Numbered from the stretch's first letter, positions 18,377 through 28,893 are shown. The stretch: DNA of 64,000 nt from Zygosaccharomyces rouxii (GCF_000026365.1 NC_012990.1:372001-436000), one strand, 5' to 3'. Made by a program: numbers and translations. Notes: generated by a model from the sequence alone, not told the origin.

Positions 18377-19928
18377 ATAACTATAAGCCACTTGGATATT
18401 CTTATTAATATAATCTTCTTCTCTATCTATCAGTCGCTTGCTTTGTTGCTTTCGTTCTTTCTCTCTCTTTTCCTTTCTCTCTTGTTCCCCCTTCAAATGT
18501 GAATGAAACTACACTGTACACTCCTTGTCAAGTCTTACAAATTGATGAGAATTGTAAAGATGATCTCTCAGTGGCGGTAGGAACCCACTATACTTGGATA
18601 ACAATGATAAGTAATAGCAGAAAGAAACAATATTAGATGCTAAACTGGCTGTTTCTCTTCTTTTTGTCTTTCTTCCTCTCTTTATTTCCTTCTAAGTATG
18701 AAAAACAACCTTGATGAGTAAAGTAGGAAGCAAGGGAGGAAAGTGCGAAAAGAACTTTATTGATTTGATTCACACTTTCACACAGTCCAAATCAAGCGCA
18801 ATTCTTGCAAAATGAATGACAAAAAATAGAAGAGTAAATTCCAATCAGTTTCAAGAATTCGAAGCCGATGCTAGCGACGTTTATGTTTCTAACGCTTCTA
18901 ATGCTGCAACGGTATGTTGAAAAAAAGAAAAAGTTTTCTTTTTCTTTGCTCGCTTTATCCACTTGCTAAAACTAGCACAGAAATCGCGATAAAATAGTAA
19001 AATGTTAATAGCACTTAAGGCGGAACTGGATATGCAGGAAAGTAGAAGCAATGACATATGTATAGTAAATGAGTACAAGACAAAAGATGTCACAATTACA
19101 GTTGCATAATTACACAGGGTTCCAGCAGCTCGCGGGGTTGCAGCTGTAGTTGTAGTGTCGGTCGCAGCTAAGCAAAAAAAAGACATAACATTCGGAAATA
19201 GAGGGACCGCAGCAAGAAGAAACGGGAGATGGTCGGAATTAACAGAGAAAGAAGGACCCTTATTGCTGTAGAGGTTCTTCAAGAAAAGAGGTTCTATAAA
19301 AGATAGCCTCAAATGTGACATGCACGTTGAAAGTGATTGTCATGTCCCTGGGATCGAATTAGTTTACAATAGTTTAGCATAGTATAGGTTGATCGCAGGT
19401 CAGGCAAGAACGAGAAAATGACCATAAATACTTGCGTACTATATTAACCCTGTTGTAAACATTTCAGTCTCACTTGACTCTTCTGAAAGCTTATAGTTGT
19501 CCCTGTGGCTGGTTCTTCGAATCAGAAAAAGAAACGATGAAACCGGAAAGAAGAATATTTGCGGGGCATAGCCAACAAGAGTGCGTAGTGGATCTGGATC
19601 CTTGATTGTTCTGTACGAAAAAACTCCGAGCTTTAGAATGCGGTCACACGCTAAGAAAGAATATAGTGCACATTCTTGGAAGCGACCCTTTTCACTGTTA
19701 CCCGGAATACATGACGTCAGACAGAATTAATTGAAAGTCAGATGACTTTTGTGGCACTGTGCATCTCGACCACATTTTCTCTTTCCTTTTTTTTCTAATA
19801 CTTTATTTCTTGTTTTCGTAGACCCAAAATTCATTACTACTACATAATAATACTATAATATAATATACAACCTGCGCTTTAAAAGAAATTAAACCGATAA
19901 TAATATAACAAAAGTGGCAGCGTTTTTC
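18377..19928. other. 1.55-kb gap between SOK1 and HHF1
   Basis: The longest gap of the window. A 146-codon frame on the minus strand (18881-19321) and a 34-codon plus-strand frame (18816-18920) occur, neither convincing. In S. cerevisiae the drug transporter FLR1 lies between DSF2 and HHF1; no trace of it is visible here. The left part is probably the SOK1 promoter and the right end (T/A-rich, about 19780-19928) the HHF1 terminator. No tRNA or snoRNA recognised. Confidence 0.5.
18881..19321 (-). CDS. Uncertain ORF, hydrophobic 146 residues
   Basis: ATG-initiated open frame with two hydrophobic stretches (around residues 73-95 and 97-113) and a Lys-rich tail. I recognise no family, and the sequence lacks the codon pattern of neighbouring genes (many rare or mixed codons). 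Overlap with the presumed SOK1 promoter argues against a real gene. Listed only because it is the largest frame in the 1.55-kb gap. Confidence 0.12.
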   Translation of the reverse strand: MSHLRLSFIEPLFLKNLYSNKGPSFSVNSDHLPFLLAAVPLFPNVMSFFCLAATDTTTTAATPRAAGTLCNYATVIVTSFVLYSFTIHMSLLLLSCISSSALSAINILLFYRDFCASFSKWIKRAKKKKTFSFFQHTVAALEALET

Positions 19929-21168
<1,240 letters not shown>

Positions 21169-21279
21169 ATACGTTTTCTTTTGAGTTTTTTCTCTTTGTG
21201 TACTATATTTGATTACGTTATATTACTATATATATATGTGTTTGTTTTAATGGTTATGGATTAAGCGTTATGTGATAAA

Positions 21280-21930
21280 ATGTTAGTTAATGTTAAGAAG
21301 ACAAAAGCAATGAGCAAAATGGTTGTTAAGATTTGTGGACTGCAGAGTGTTGAAGCTGCTCAAGTAGCTATCGATAATGGTGCTGATTTATTAGGTGTCA
21401 TATGTGTACCTAACAGAAAGAGAACAGTTGATGCTGAAGTTGCTAAATCTATTTCTAATCTTTGCCGTAGTAAGAATGTCAAATTAGTCGGTGTATTTAG
21501 AAACCAATCAAAGGAAGACGTTGCAAAGATTGCTCAAGATTACAATTTGAACGTTGTTCAGCTACACGGTGATGAAGACTGGAAAGAATATGATTCGTTT
21601 ATTCCATTACCGATTATTAAAAGATTAGTTTTCCCTCGAGACGTCGAAATTTTATCACAGTTACAAAATACAGATTGTCAACCACTATTTGATTCTGAAG
21701 CCGGTGGTACTGGTGAGAAATTAGATTGGCAATCTATTGGCAAATGGTATTCTGATGCTAACTTGTCTAATGGTTACATACTGGCAGGCGGATTGAACCC
21801 TGATAATGTTAGAGATGCATTAAAAATCCCAGGCGTCATTGGTGTCGATGTCAGCGGTGGTGTTGAGAGTGATGGTATGAAGGATAATGAAAAGATTAAA
21901 ACGTTTCTATTTAACGCTCATTCATTGTAA
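21280..21930 (+). CDS. TRP1: Phosphoribosylanthranilate isomerase
   Basis: Converts N-(5-phosphoribosyl)anthranilate to CdRP in tryptophan synthesis; cytosolic. The 216-residue TIM barrel has [12 protein letters not shown] with the catalytic Cys near residue 18, [28 protein letters not shown] with the general-acid Asp, [19 protein letters not shown] and [11 protein letters not shown] monofunctional enzyme as in S. cerevisiae (224). The ATG at 21280 gives an N-terminus of S. cerevisiae-like length; in-frame ATGs at 21310 and 21319 are alternatives. The promoter must fit into 111 bp after the H3 stop. Corresponds to YDR007W. Confidence 0.95.
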   Translation: MLVNVKKTKAMSKMVVKICGLQSVEAAQVAIDNGADLLGVICVPNRKRTVDAEVAKSISNLCRSKNVKLVGVFRNQSKEDVAKIAQDYNLNVVQLHGDEDWKEYDSFIPLPIIKRLVFPRDVEILSQLQNTDCQPLFDSEAGGTGEKLDWQSIGKWYSDANLSNGYILAGGLNPDNVRDALKIPGVIGVDVSGGVESDGMKDNEKIKTFLFNAHSL

Positions 21931-21940
21931 ATATAGTAGT

Positions 21941-21980
21941 AATTAATTGATTGATTGATTAATTAATTAATTAATTAATT
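21941..21980. repeat. (ATTG/ATTA)n tetranucleotide tract
   Basis: Forty bases of AATTAATTGATTGATTGATT followed by AATTAATT units fill the 54-nt gap between the stop codons of TRP1 and IPP1. AT-rich convergent gap, likely containing both 3' end signals. Confidence 0.8.
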
Positions 21981-21984
21981 ATAT

Positions 21985-22848
21985 TTAAGCGGAACCAGAG
22001 ATGAAGAACCACTTGTCAATAGACTTGTCAACTGGAGCATCTTCTTGTGGAGAAGCTGCTGGAACTTCAGAAGCAGCGGTAGCTGAGTAAGTTGGGGAAT
22101 CGGTAACAGTAGTGTTAGTCAATGCAATACCCTTGTTGTCGGAAACCTTACCGTGAATCAATTGTTTCCAAGATTCGTGGGTTTCTCTAACGATGTCAAG
22201 AGCGTATTTCTTGTTTTTAGCTTCACCAGAGAATGCAAATTGGTTTTCTGGCTTACCATCTGGAATTTTGTAAATTCTGAACCATTCGTTAGTAGCTCTC
22301 AATAGACCTGGGAAGTATTTTTCGACGTCTTCAACATCGTTCAACTTTGGAGCCAATGGATCGTTAACATCGATAGCAATAACCTTCCAGTCAGTTTCAC
22401 CTTCATCCAAAAGAGCCATGATACCAAGAACTTTAACTTGTTTAACTTGACCAGTGTAACCAATGGTTTCACCAATTTCCAAAACATCAACTGGGTCGTT
22501 GTCACCAACAGCCTTAGTTTCTGGGTGGACGACATTTGGATCTTCCCAAGTTTGTGGGAAGGCACCGTAGTTGTGAATGTAACCGTGGTGTGGGAAACAG
22601 TTTCTAACGTATCTCAATTTACCCTTCTTGGTGTCTTGAATAATTGGGTTCAATGGTTCTTCCTTGGTGATTTCCAACTTACCGTTAGTCCAACGTGGAA
22701 TTTCCACAACCATGTTAAAGATTTGTTTCTCTTCATCGGCGTAAAGTGGGATGTCGTGGAATGGAGAAACGGGCTTACCGTTCTTTTCCAAAAAGACTTT
22801 GTAGTCAAGAGTGTTCTTGGCACCGACTTGTCTTGGGGTGTAACTCAT
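21985..22848 (-). CDS. IPP1: Inorganic pyrophosphatase, cytosolic
   Basis: Hydrolyses pyrophosphate to two phosphates; essential and highly expressed. The 287-residue family I enzyme is the length of S. cerevisiae Ipp1 and nearly collinear: [35 protein letters not shown], and the metal-binding [13 protein letters not shown] near 114-126, then [14 protein letters not shown] and [18 protein letters not shown]. Codon bias is very strong. The ATG at 22848 is preceded by an A/T-rich leader. Corresponds to YBR011C. It converges on TRP1 with only 54 nt between. Confidence 0.98.
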   Translation of the reverse strand: MSYTPRQVGAKNTLDYKVFLEKNGKPVSPFHDIPLYADEEKQIFNMVVEIPRWTNGKLEITKEEPLNPIIQDTKKGKLRYVRNCFPHHGYIHNYGAFPQTWEDPNVVHPETKAVGDNDPVDVLEIGETIGYTGQVKQVKVLGIMALLDEGETDWKVIAIDVNDPLAPKLNDVEDVEKYFPGLLRATNEWFRIYKIPDGKPENQFAFSGEAKNKKYALDIVRETHESWKQLIHGKVSDNKGIALTNTTVTDSPTYSATAASEVPAASPQEDAPVDKSIDKWFFISGSA

Positions 22849-23205
22849 TTTATGTGCTTTGAGTGTATATGTTTGTTTCGACGGACGGTAGTTCAGGAAA
22901 CTTGTTCAATTGAATTGATCGATCAATTCGTTCCTTATATATGTTTGTCTTTTTTTTTTTCAAGATTGGACGAACATAAGGTTTCGCTAGAAATTAAAGC
23001 AGGCAAATTTTCAAGAAATCTAAGGTCAAGATTGATTAAGCATACTTTTGGCCCAATTACATTCCATTTGAGTGTTGAATCTGATCCTCTTATTATGGAT
23101 CTTCTCTTGGAATCGTTTAAAAATTGGACCACGTGTAGTTTTATGTGGCGCTGACTTTTCCATAGTGAAGTAGTCATTAAATCAAAAAGGTTTTCACGAG
23201 TATTA
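22849..23205. promoter_or_regulatory. IPP1 upstream region
   Basis: 357-nt spacer between IPP1 and tRNA-Thr. A TATATATG element near 22936 and a T10 run near 22951 are likely IPP1 promoter parts. A 114-codon frame over this segment is antisense to the tRNA and is not a gene. No Ty LTR was recognised near the tRNA. Confidence 0.45.
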
Positions 23206-23278
23206 GCTTCTATGGCCAAGTTGGTAAGGCGCCACACTAGTAATGTGGAGATCATCAGTTCGAATCTGGTTGGAAGCA
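23206..23278 (+). tRNA. tRNA-Thr (anticodon AGU)
   Basis: 73-nt tRNA, no intron. The acceptor arms GCTTCTA and TGGAAGC pair (one G-T), the D-arm/A box is GGCCAAGTTGG, the anticodon loop is CTAGTAA with AGT in place, and the B box is AGTTCGAATCT. It closely matches S. cerevisiae tRNA-Thr(AGU), with changes only in the T stem. CCA is not encoded. A T6 pol III terminator follows at 23279-23284. Confidence 0.97.
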
Positions 23279-23284
23279 TTTTTT
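23279..23284 (+). terminator. RNA polymerase III terminator of tRNA-Thr
   Basis: Six T residues directly after the discriminator base of the tRNA, the usual pol III stop signal. A second T8 run follows near 23298-23305. Confidence 0.85.
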
Positions 23285-23607
23285 GTATTAAACTTATTTT
23301 TTTAGAAAGTTGACACTACTACAAACTATACTGCATGAATTTCAGTTTCCAGTACTAATTGCGTGTTTTCACTTGTTCATAACTCTACTTTGGAGCTTTA
23401 CCCTTTTTGTTTTATTATGGAATTGCATTGTTTGTTAACAAAACGTGAAGTTAGTGTAGTACATAGAGAAAGATATGTACCAGGAACACCGTAATATATT
23501 CCATTTGGTAAATATACATGAACAAATATATATAACCCCATACTCATTATCCCAAAATTAAATCTCTAATGCTACAATATATAATTACGTATATGCTCGT
23601 ATTCCCG
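23285..23607. other. Gap between tRNA-Thr and APC11
   Basis: 323-nt AT-rich spacer holding the APC11 3' end. Contains repeated TATATA near 23527 and no open frame or RNA signal that I recognise. Confidence 0.45.
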
Positions 23608-24090
23608 TTACCTTACTACTAAACCTTGATCCATAATAACGTCTCCCTGATCGTCAACTTCAGCTTGATCTTGTTGAGCCATTGCTCTTTCAATTGCTTC
23701 TTCATCATCTTCGTCAGCAAATTCACCTGCAGTATTAGTTCTCTTCCTCAACTGTAGCTCTTTAAATTTTTCCAATTGCGAATCGTTAATAGCTAATCCT
23801 CTCTTCAATTGGAATAGCTGCCTACACATAGGACATAGTCCTTTTGATGTTGTAGTGTCCAACCACCTGTAGATACAGTGAACGTGGAAATTATGGTTAC
23901 ATTCACCAACAACTAATGAGCATTCATCTCCCGGATACTTACAACTAGGACAAGTTGCATTATAACTTGCCCTGCAAATCCCACAAACATCATCGTCATC
24001 ATCAGCTTCCAAGGATCCATCCTTGTTGTCCTTTGGGATATGCCACGTCCATGCAAAGACACTGTGTACTTCTTCAATGTCAACTTTCAT
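23608..24090 (-). CDS. APC11: APC/C catalytic RING-H2 subunit
   Basis: Catalytic RING subunit of the anaphase-promoting complex, binding the E2 to ubiquitinate securin and cyclins. The 160-residue product begins MKVDIEEVHSVFAWTWHIP like S. cerevisiae Apc11. The extended RING-H2 runs from C36/C39 (DVCGICRASY) through CPSCKYPGDEC and GECNHNFHVHCIYRWL to CPMCRQ (C86/C89), with the extra Cys residues for the third zinc. The acidic C-terminal extension is divergent. The intergenic gap to GRX6/7 is 166 nt. Corresponds to YDL008W, whose appearance next to the YDR002-007 block is a synteny clue. Confidence 0.96.
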   Translation of the reverse strand: MKVDIEEVHSVFAWTWHIPKDNKDGSLEADDDDDVCGICRASYNATCPSCKYPGDECSLVVGECNHNFHVHCIYRWLDTTTSKGLCPMCRQLFQLKRGLAINDSQLEKFKELQLRKRTNTAGEFADEDDEEAIERAMAQQDQAEVDDQGDVIMDQGLVVR

Positions 24091-24256
24091 CGATTTTGTG
24101 TAGTTTCTTATTTAGTGCAGCTTAGTGTAGTGTACTCCAGCGTTAACGTCACTTTACAAACATGTACATAGCATATATGTTGAACAAGTTGAATGAATAA
24201 TAATAGTGAAAAAAAAAAAAAAAAGCCATTACAAAAAAGGGTTACTAAAAACGATA

Positions 24257-25012
24257 TTAGTTGTTCGAAGGTCTGTCGAGTTGCAAGACGGTAAAAGTAC
24301 CCTGACTCCAATCTTTGAAAGACGACAATAGTTTACCTTCATTATGAAGTGATCTAAATTCATCATTACCACCTCTTGATTTACCATTGATTATTACATT
24401 TGGAACAGTTGATCTACCAGTCTTTTGTTCCACATACTTCTGTAGTTCTGCTCCGTTATGATGCCTGTCCAGTTCAATGACGAAATATGATGGTGTGAAC
24501 GAATATTCCTTGTCTAATAATTCCTTTAGTTTTTTCGAGTAAGGACAAGTAGACTTGCTGAAAACAATTATTGGAGAAAAGTCTAAAATCATTGCATATT
24601 CCTTTACTGGGTCGAATTCGGTTTGTTGTGCATGTTCACTTGCTGAGCCACCTTTACCAACAACACCACCACCACTAATTGATCCACTACTGCCTGTCTC
24701 CAAATCATCGGTTTTTCCAATACCAACCTCTTGTTTAATCTTACCAATTTCTGCATCCACCACAGAGTCACCTTCAGGTTGCTTTTCCTTAGCCTTTTGC
24801 TTTTCAGTAACTACCTCCTCCTTGGACTCCTTATTGATACTCGTGCCAGCTGAAGTCAGAGTTTGATCTTCATTAGAATTAGCATTTGCTAGTGATGACG
24901 ATTCTCCTATTGAAACAGAGTTGGCATTTTGTACAACGAAAAATACTAATAATAATAGAAGAGAAGTAATGCTTAAAACTCTTAAATTACGTTTATTCAG
25001 TGTAACCCCCAT
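24257..25012 (-). CDS. GRX7: Membrane-bound monothiol glutaredoxin, Grx6/Grx7 type
   Basis: Glutathione-dependent thiol oxidoreductase of the early secretory pathway. The 251-residue protein has a signal-anchor at about 10-27 (VLSITSLLLLLVFFVV), a Ser/Glu/Gly-rich lumenal linker, and a C-terminal glutaredoxin domain from about 140. The active site is CPYS with the single catalytic Cys at 156; the cis-Pro motif is TVPNVIINGKS and the GSH-binding GGNDE follows. S. cerevisiae has two such genes, GRX7 with CPYS and GRX6 with CSYS; here there is one, with CPYS. The symbol reflects the active site. It lies between APC11 and MNN2, the place expected for both paralogues. Confidence 0.92.
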   Translation of the reverse strand: MGVTLNKRNLRVLSITSLLLLLVFFVVQNANSVSIGESSSLANANSNEDQTLTSAGTSINKESKEEVVTEKQKAKEKQPEGDSVVDAEIGKIKQEVGIGKTDDLETGSSGSISGGGVVGKGGSASEHAQQTEFDPVKEYAMILDFSPIIVFSKSTCPYSKKLKELLDKEYSFTPSYFVIELDRHHNGAELQKYVEQKTGRSTVPNVIINGKSRGGNDEFRSLHNEGKLLSSFKDWSQGTFTVLQLDRPSNN

Positions 25013-25313
25013 GATTGTGTCTTAGTCTTTGGATGTGTGAGAGGGAGAAAAGTCCTATACGGTATGTCAGCGACAGCTTTAACTATGTCAGCTTAATCTT
25101 GGCACTTTTTTTCAAAAGATATAAAGCGTTGATCTTGTTTTGGTTTGATTTTAAAAAGGTTCGAAGTTCAGAAGAAGGGCATTGCTGATGAAAAATTTCA
25201 ACGCGAAAGAACCCAAATACGTCAAGACTCATCGCAAAATAACCTTAAGTTTATATTTAGAACAGCGTGGATAAACAAATTGTAACAAAATGATGATGCG
25301 ATACTATTAACTA
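25013..25313. promoter_or_regulatory. GRX6/7 upstream / MNN2 downstream region
   Basis: 301-nt spacer between two same-strand genes. It carries the GRX6/7 promoter and MNN2 3' end. No specific element recognised. Confidence 0.4.
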
Positions 25314-27170
25314 TTACTTACTGATAGCTTGTTGATGAGTTGATAATAAGAATTCTCTTCTTTTTGAAATGTAATCGCACATCTCTTGGTGCTCTTGTTT
25401 TGATTGTATTTTCTCCGATAAGTATTTGAAATTTACCTTATCAAGGCACACGAATTTATGAATACTATCGATGGCTGATAGTTCTAAATCATAGTTGTTA
25501 ATCTTTTCCAATGAGGTGTAGGAACGGAAATGTTTACCATCTTGAACCAACTCGTTCTGAGTCCAAAGTCCATATGGATCAAATTTTGGTGCATGAGAAT
25601 GGGCAAACATAACGTCACATTCTTTTAGAGCGGAGTTTTCGGATCCAAAGAAAGTTTTGTAAAAATTATCCAGGGAGTAAAGTTTATCGTATTTGATTGA
25701 TTTTGCGGTTTTACCACCGTATTTGGCTTCAATTGCGTCTGCCGCAGCTTGATAACGCAAATAATCTTGATTTAAATCGTGTTGTAACATGGCAACACCA
25801 CGGAAACCTTCATTATTGGCTCTGTGATAACCTTCAACACCTGTAGCAGTCTTCACTTGGTAGAATGGCAATCCGTAGAAATTAGCTGCAGCTAAGAAAG
25901 TTTCCTTATCACCTTCACCAGCAGCTCTTTGTGAAAACATAGGATAATACCACGATGGACCGTTAACGTTGTAGTATAACGCTAATAAAATCGTTGGTAA
26001 ATGAGTGGATTTGGAAATCATCAATTGACCAGATTCTGTTGAAACATCTGGAATAGTACCTTCAAAATCATGGAATGGAATATCATCCATCGATTTCGTA
26101 TTTTTGGTGTAGACTTCAGGTGGTGTTAAGTCATCAAAACAGTTACGAATACGCTTACGTCTGTTGACAGTGATATCAGCAATGTCGTAATAGATTGGTT
26201 GAGTTGTTCTACGCCAAAAATCTGGCCACAAAACAAATCCAGTAGTTTTGTAAGGTGCTAAATCAAAAACATCATTTAGTCGTTTGACTGGGAAATTATC
26301 AGCATCCAAAAATAAGACATCTTCGAAACTTGATGCGATCAATGATAATGATTTAAATTGATAACCAGTAAATTGGGAATTGGCAATAACGTTTGGCGGC
26401 AGAACATCAGAAAGGTAAACACATTTAGCGTTGTATTGAGGTAAAATTTCATCACAAAATTGGTTTTCACCCAAATCACTTGGTGGAATGAAAACTTCTA
26501 CTGGTAATGTAGTCCCTAATTCACGCATTGAACGAATCACCAGCAACGCCAATAGAGAGAATTTACCACCACCTACTGTAACAATACCTTTACCCTTATA
26601 GACATTCTTAGGCAGCCTTAGGGAACCAAGCACATCAACATAAGCTGCATGGTTTTTCTTCAGCATAGTGACCTCCTCGGGACTAATTTCTAAACAATTT
26701 TCCAAGCTGTCATGTGCCAATGTAGGCCATTCATCATAATTTTCAGGACGAAATCCGATATCACCATGTAATGGACAATCTTCTTTGTAAATTCTCTGAC
26801 TCTTTCCCTCTGGTGAGAAATTCTTCAAATGCGTGAATACCTCCTCATAAAATCTCTTCAATTTCGCAGTACTGTCTGGCCCCAAAGTAGATGATTGTGT
26901 TGAAGCATGATCTTGCGTATGTTGTTGATCTACTGCTTGTTGATCCGACCCAACTCCTTGCCTTAATGCAGCTGCAGCATCAGACCCATGAGCAGCTACA
27001 CTATTTAAAGCATGTTCCAATTGACCCCCGGATAAATATTTTCTTAGATACTCTTCTGCAGCGGCATGATCACCGTTATATCTTGTAGTACCGAGGAAAA
27101 CCAAACAAACCAACAGCCCCAGCAGTGCCAATCTTAAGGCTTTACCGTAACGTCTTGTCACTAAAGGCAT
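25314..27170 (-). CDS. MNN2: Golgi alpha-1,2-mannosyltransferase, Mnn2/Mnn5 type
   Basis: Adds alpha-1,2-linked mannose branches to the outer-chain backbone of N-glycans in the Golgi. The 618-residue type II membrane protein has an Arg/Lys-rich cytosolic end, a membrane anchor at about 9-26 (ALRLALLGLLVCLVFLG), a low-complexity Ala/Gln-rich stem and a lumenal catalytic domain from about 120. The nucleotide-sugar/metal site is VLFLDADNFP with Asp289 and Asp291. VTVGGGKFSLLALLVIRSMR marks the start of the GT71-type fold. It is the single counterpart of MNN2 (YBR015C) and MNN5; which activity dominates cannot be told. The ATG at 27170 is natural. Confidence 0.93.
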   Translation of the reverse strand: MPLVTRRYGKALRLALLGLLVCLVFLGTTRYNGDHAAAEEYLRKYLSGGQLEHALNSVAAHGSDAAAALRQGVGSDQQAVDQQHTQDHASTQSSTLGPDSTAKLKRFYEEVFTHLKNFSPEGKSQRIYKEDCPLHGDIGFRPENYDEWPTLAHDSLENCLEISPEEVTMLKKNHAAYVDVLGSLRLPKNVYKGKGIVTVGGGKFSLLALLVIRSMRELGTTLPVEVFIPPSDLGENQFCDEILPQYNAKCVYLSDVLPPNVIANSQFTGYQFKSLSLIASSFEDVLFLDADNFPVKRLNDVFDLAPYKTTGFVLWPDFWRRTTQPIYYDIADITVNRRKRIRNCFDDLTPPEVYTKNTKSMDDIPFHDFEGTIPDVSTESGQLMISKSTHLPTILLALYYNVNGPSWYYPMFSQRAAGEGDKETFLAAANFYGLPFYQVKTATGVEGYHRANNEGFRGVAMLQHDLNQDYLRYQAAADAIEAKYGGKTAKSIKYDKLYSLDNFYKTFFGSENSALKECDVMFAHSHAPKFDPYGLWTQNELVQDGKHFRSYTSLEKINNYDLELSAIDSIHKFVCLDKVNFKYLSEKIQSKQEHQEMCDYISKRREFLLSTHQQAISK

Positions 27171-28196
27171 TATCCCTGCAGATACAAGACTGTTTTATTG
27201 AAAACGCGGAGAAGAAAAAACCAGACTAAAAAGACTAAGTATTCAAAAATCGAATCTAATTAATCCACACTAGAAAAAAATGCACAAAAGGTTTCAATGA
27301 CAAACTTCCATAAGCAGACCTCCCTTAACCTTTTTCCCTGCCAATCAATTGTTGCCAAGATTTGTGCATTGTTAATTGTAGTTGTTTGAGGTACCGAAGA
27401 GCCAGCGTGTGTGATAAAAAAACATTGTCATGACGAACGGACGATTTGTAGCTTGGATTCAGCAGAAATATACAGAATGCGCAGGTTCAATGGCGGCTAG
27501 TTCACCATATTGCAACTGCACATCTTGGTTTTCGACTCTTGACTCACATTGGACTTGCTTCCCTTTGAGAGGGCACTGTGAGTTGTGCACGTTTGGCAAT
27601 GGCGCTTGACACGAAACGTTTATTAGTCGTTTGCATGCCCAGAGTTCGCAAAGAGTAGATGGGACAGGTCTTGCTGATACAAGCTGCTCTGGCAGTATAT
27701 ACTGATTTCAAAAGCAGTAGAAGCGGTCATTGGGAGTCTATTACAGAGTGCCCGTTGGCGAGCGTCACGTGATACACTATTTACAGGCATCGGTGGTGAA
27801 AGTGAGGAAGTAAGGGCTTGTTTGGTGGTTAAACATGATCAAACATCCCTATATGGTACACAACAAATGAGAATAACTGCAGCTCAACAAGCGCCGGTAT
27901 CAGTGGAAAAGTCACGTGACCACATATGATATTCCCACCTCCTGTATTACACCCGAGTAGGCATCAGATTCCTAACTGGAGAGGTTACAAACAAGGCCCA
28001 GAAACTGCGCCCCTTTCTATTGCAACTAAGTCATTACTGTACTATACACAACACATCACGTTCAACGAAGATATGAAACCTCGAGACAAGAGAATTTAAA
28101 GCTGTAGAGATAACAATAGTAATAGTAATCGCACTAGTAATAGTAATAGTGGTAATAGGAGTATCGATATCTACATAAATTCTGATCTTTTCCTAG
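27171..28196. other. 1.03-kb gap between MNN2 and the CYSTM gene
   Basis: Divergent intergenic region, less AT-rich than most gaps here, with no open frame. It contains two CACGTG E-boxes: 27766-27771 and 27913-27918, the second inside the perfect 10-bp palindrome GTCACGTGAC (27911-27920). A CCCCT stress-response element lies at 28010-28014, and imperfect AATAGT/TAATAG repeats at 28105-28160, close to the CYSTM start. The elements are consistent with stress-controlled expression of the downstream gene (inference). Confidence 0.45.
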
Positions 28197-28653
28197 ATGT
28201 CAGCCCAAGAATATTACGGTGATAGCAAGGCTTCAGTATGTTCGATTCTAAAGGCAATCAGGTGATATAAGATGTCATGTAACCCAAGATCAATATACTA
28301 ACAAATACCTTCCTTCCAAACAGTACAGTCGTCCACAAGGTCCACCCCCAAGTAGTGATTATTATGGTGGTGCTTCAAGAGGCTATCCGCAAGGCGGCGG
28401 CGGCGGCGGCGGCGGATACTATCAGCAGCCACCCCAACAACACTACCAACAACCACCACCACAATACACTCAACCAGGCTACCACGGCGGCGGTGGATAT
28501 CCCCAACAAGGTGCTCCCCATCAAGGTGGTTACGGTGGTGGTCAGCAGCCCATCTACGTTCAACAGCAGCCTCCACAAAGGGGTAATGAAGATTGTCTGA
28601 CAGCATGTCTGGCGGTGTTATGTGTTTGTTGTACACTAGACATGTTGTTCTAA
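28197..28653 (+). CDS. CYSTM tail-anchored plasma-membrane protein (spliced)
   Basis: Coding sequence join(28197..28235, 28324..28653), 122 residues after splicing. Exon 1 encodes [13 protein letters not shown]; exon 2 starts [11 protein letters not shown], contains Gly-8 from a GGC repeat, Gln/Pro/Tyr-rich repeats and then the conserved tail [20 protein letters not shown] followed by VCCTLDMLF. The Cys-rich tail is the CYSTM module thought to lie in the membrane and linked to stress tolerance. It is the pre-duplication counterpart of YBR016W and YDL012C: it lies between MNN2 and SLX5, matching both tracks. An in-frame TAG directly precedes the ATG, fixing the start. No single open frame covers it, so plain ORF calling shows only shadows. 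Confidence 0.93.
28236..28323 (+). other. Intron of the CYSTM gene
   Basis: 88-nt intron with perfect yeast signals: 5' site GTATGT (28236-28241), branch site TACTAAC (28296-28302), pyrimidine-rich CCTTCCTTCC and 3' site CAG (28321-28323). It is phase 0. Splicing joins KAS to YSRP, collinear with KSQYSRP of S. cerevisiae YBR016W. From memory, YDL012C keeps an intron while YBR016W does not. Confidence 0.94.
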
Positions 28654-28876
28654 TGAAGTTAATGCTTTACAATGAGATTCCATCCATTCCCTGTACTTAT
28701 GGGGTAAAAACAATACCCACCTCCAGATTGTAATATCGTTCACTATCCTGCTCCTAGTACTACTCTTTAACTGATACGGTGGCTTTTATTGTCGTTACTA
28801 CGTCATTACTATGTAGATGCAAGTAAAGTAAAATAAAACAGTATATACTATATATACATATCTTTGTTCTTTGTTC

Positions 28877-28893
28877 TTTTTTTTTTTTTTTTT
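28877..28893. repeat. Poly(T) tract, 17 nt
   Basis: T17 just 3' of the SLX5 stop codon in the 242-nt convergent gap with the CYSTM gene. Confidence 0.8.

Noticed and set aside
18816..18920. 34-codon frame ending on a GTATGT, taken as a first exon
   Set aside because: No TACTAAC-like branch site follows on the plus strand, and likely downstream exons are closed quickly by stop codons.
22935..23279. 114-codon minus-strand frame
   Set aside because: It runs antisense through tRNA-Thr and the IPP1 promoter and has no recognisable protein features.
27911..27920. GTCACGTGAC as a centromere CDEI element
   Set aside because: No AT-rich CDEII or CCGAA-containing CDEIII follows; the expected centromere lies beyond the left edge.
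28298..28636. Open frames of 67-112 codons on both strands over the CYSTM gene
   Set aside because: They are shadows of exon 2 caused by its GGC and CAA/CCA repeats; the spliced plus-strand frame gives the conserved protein.
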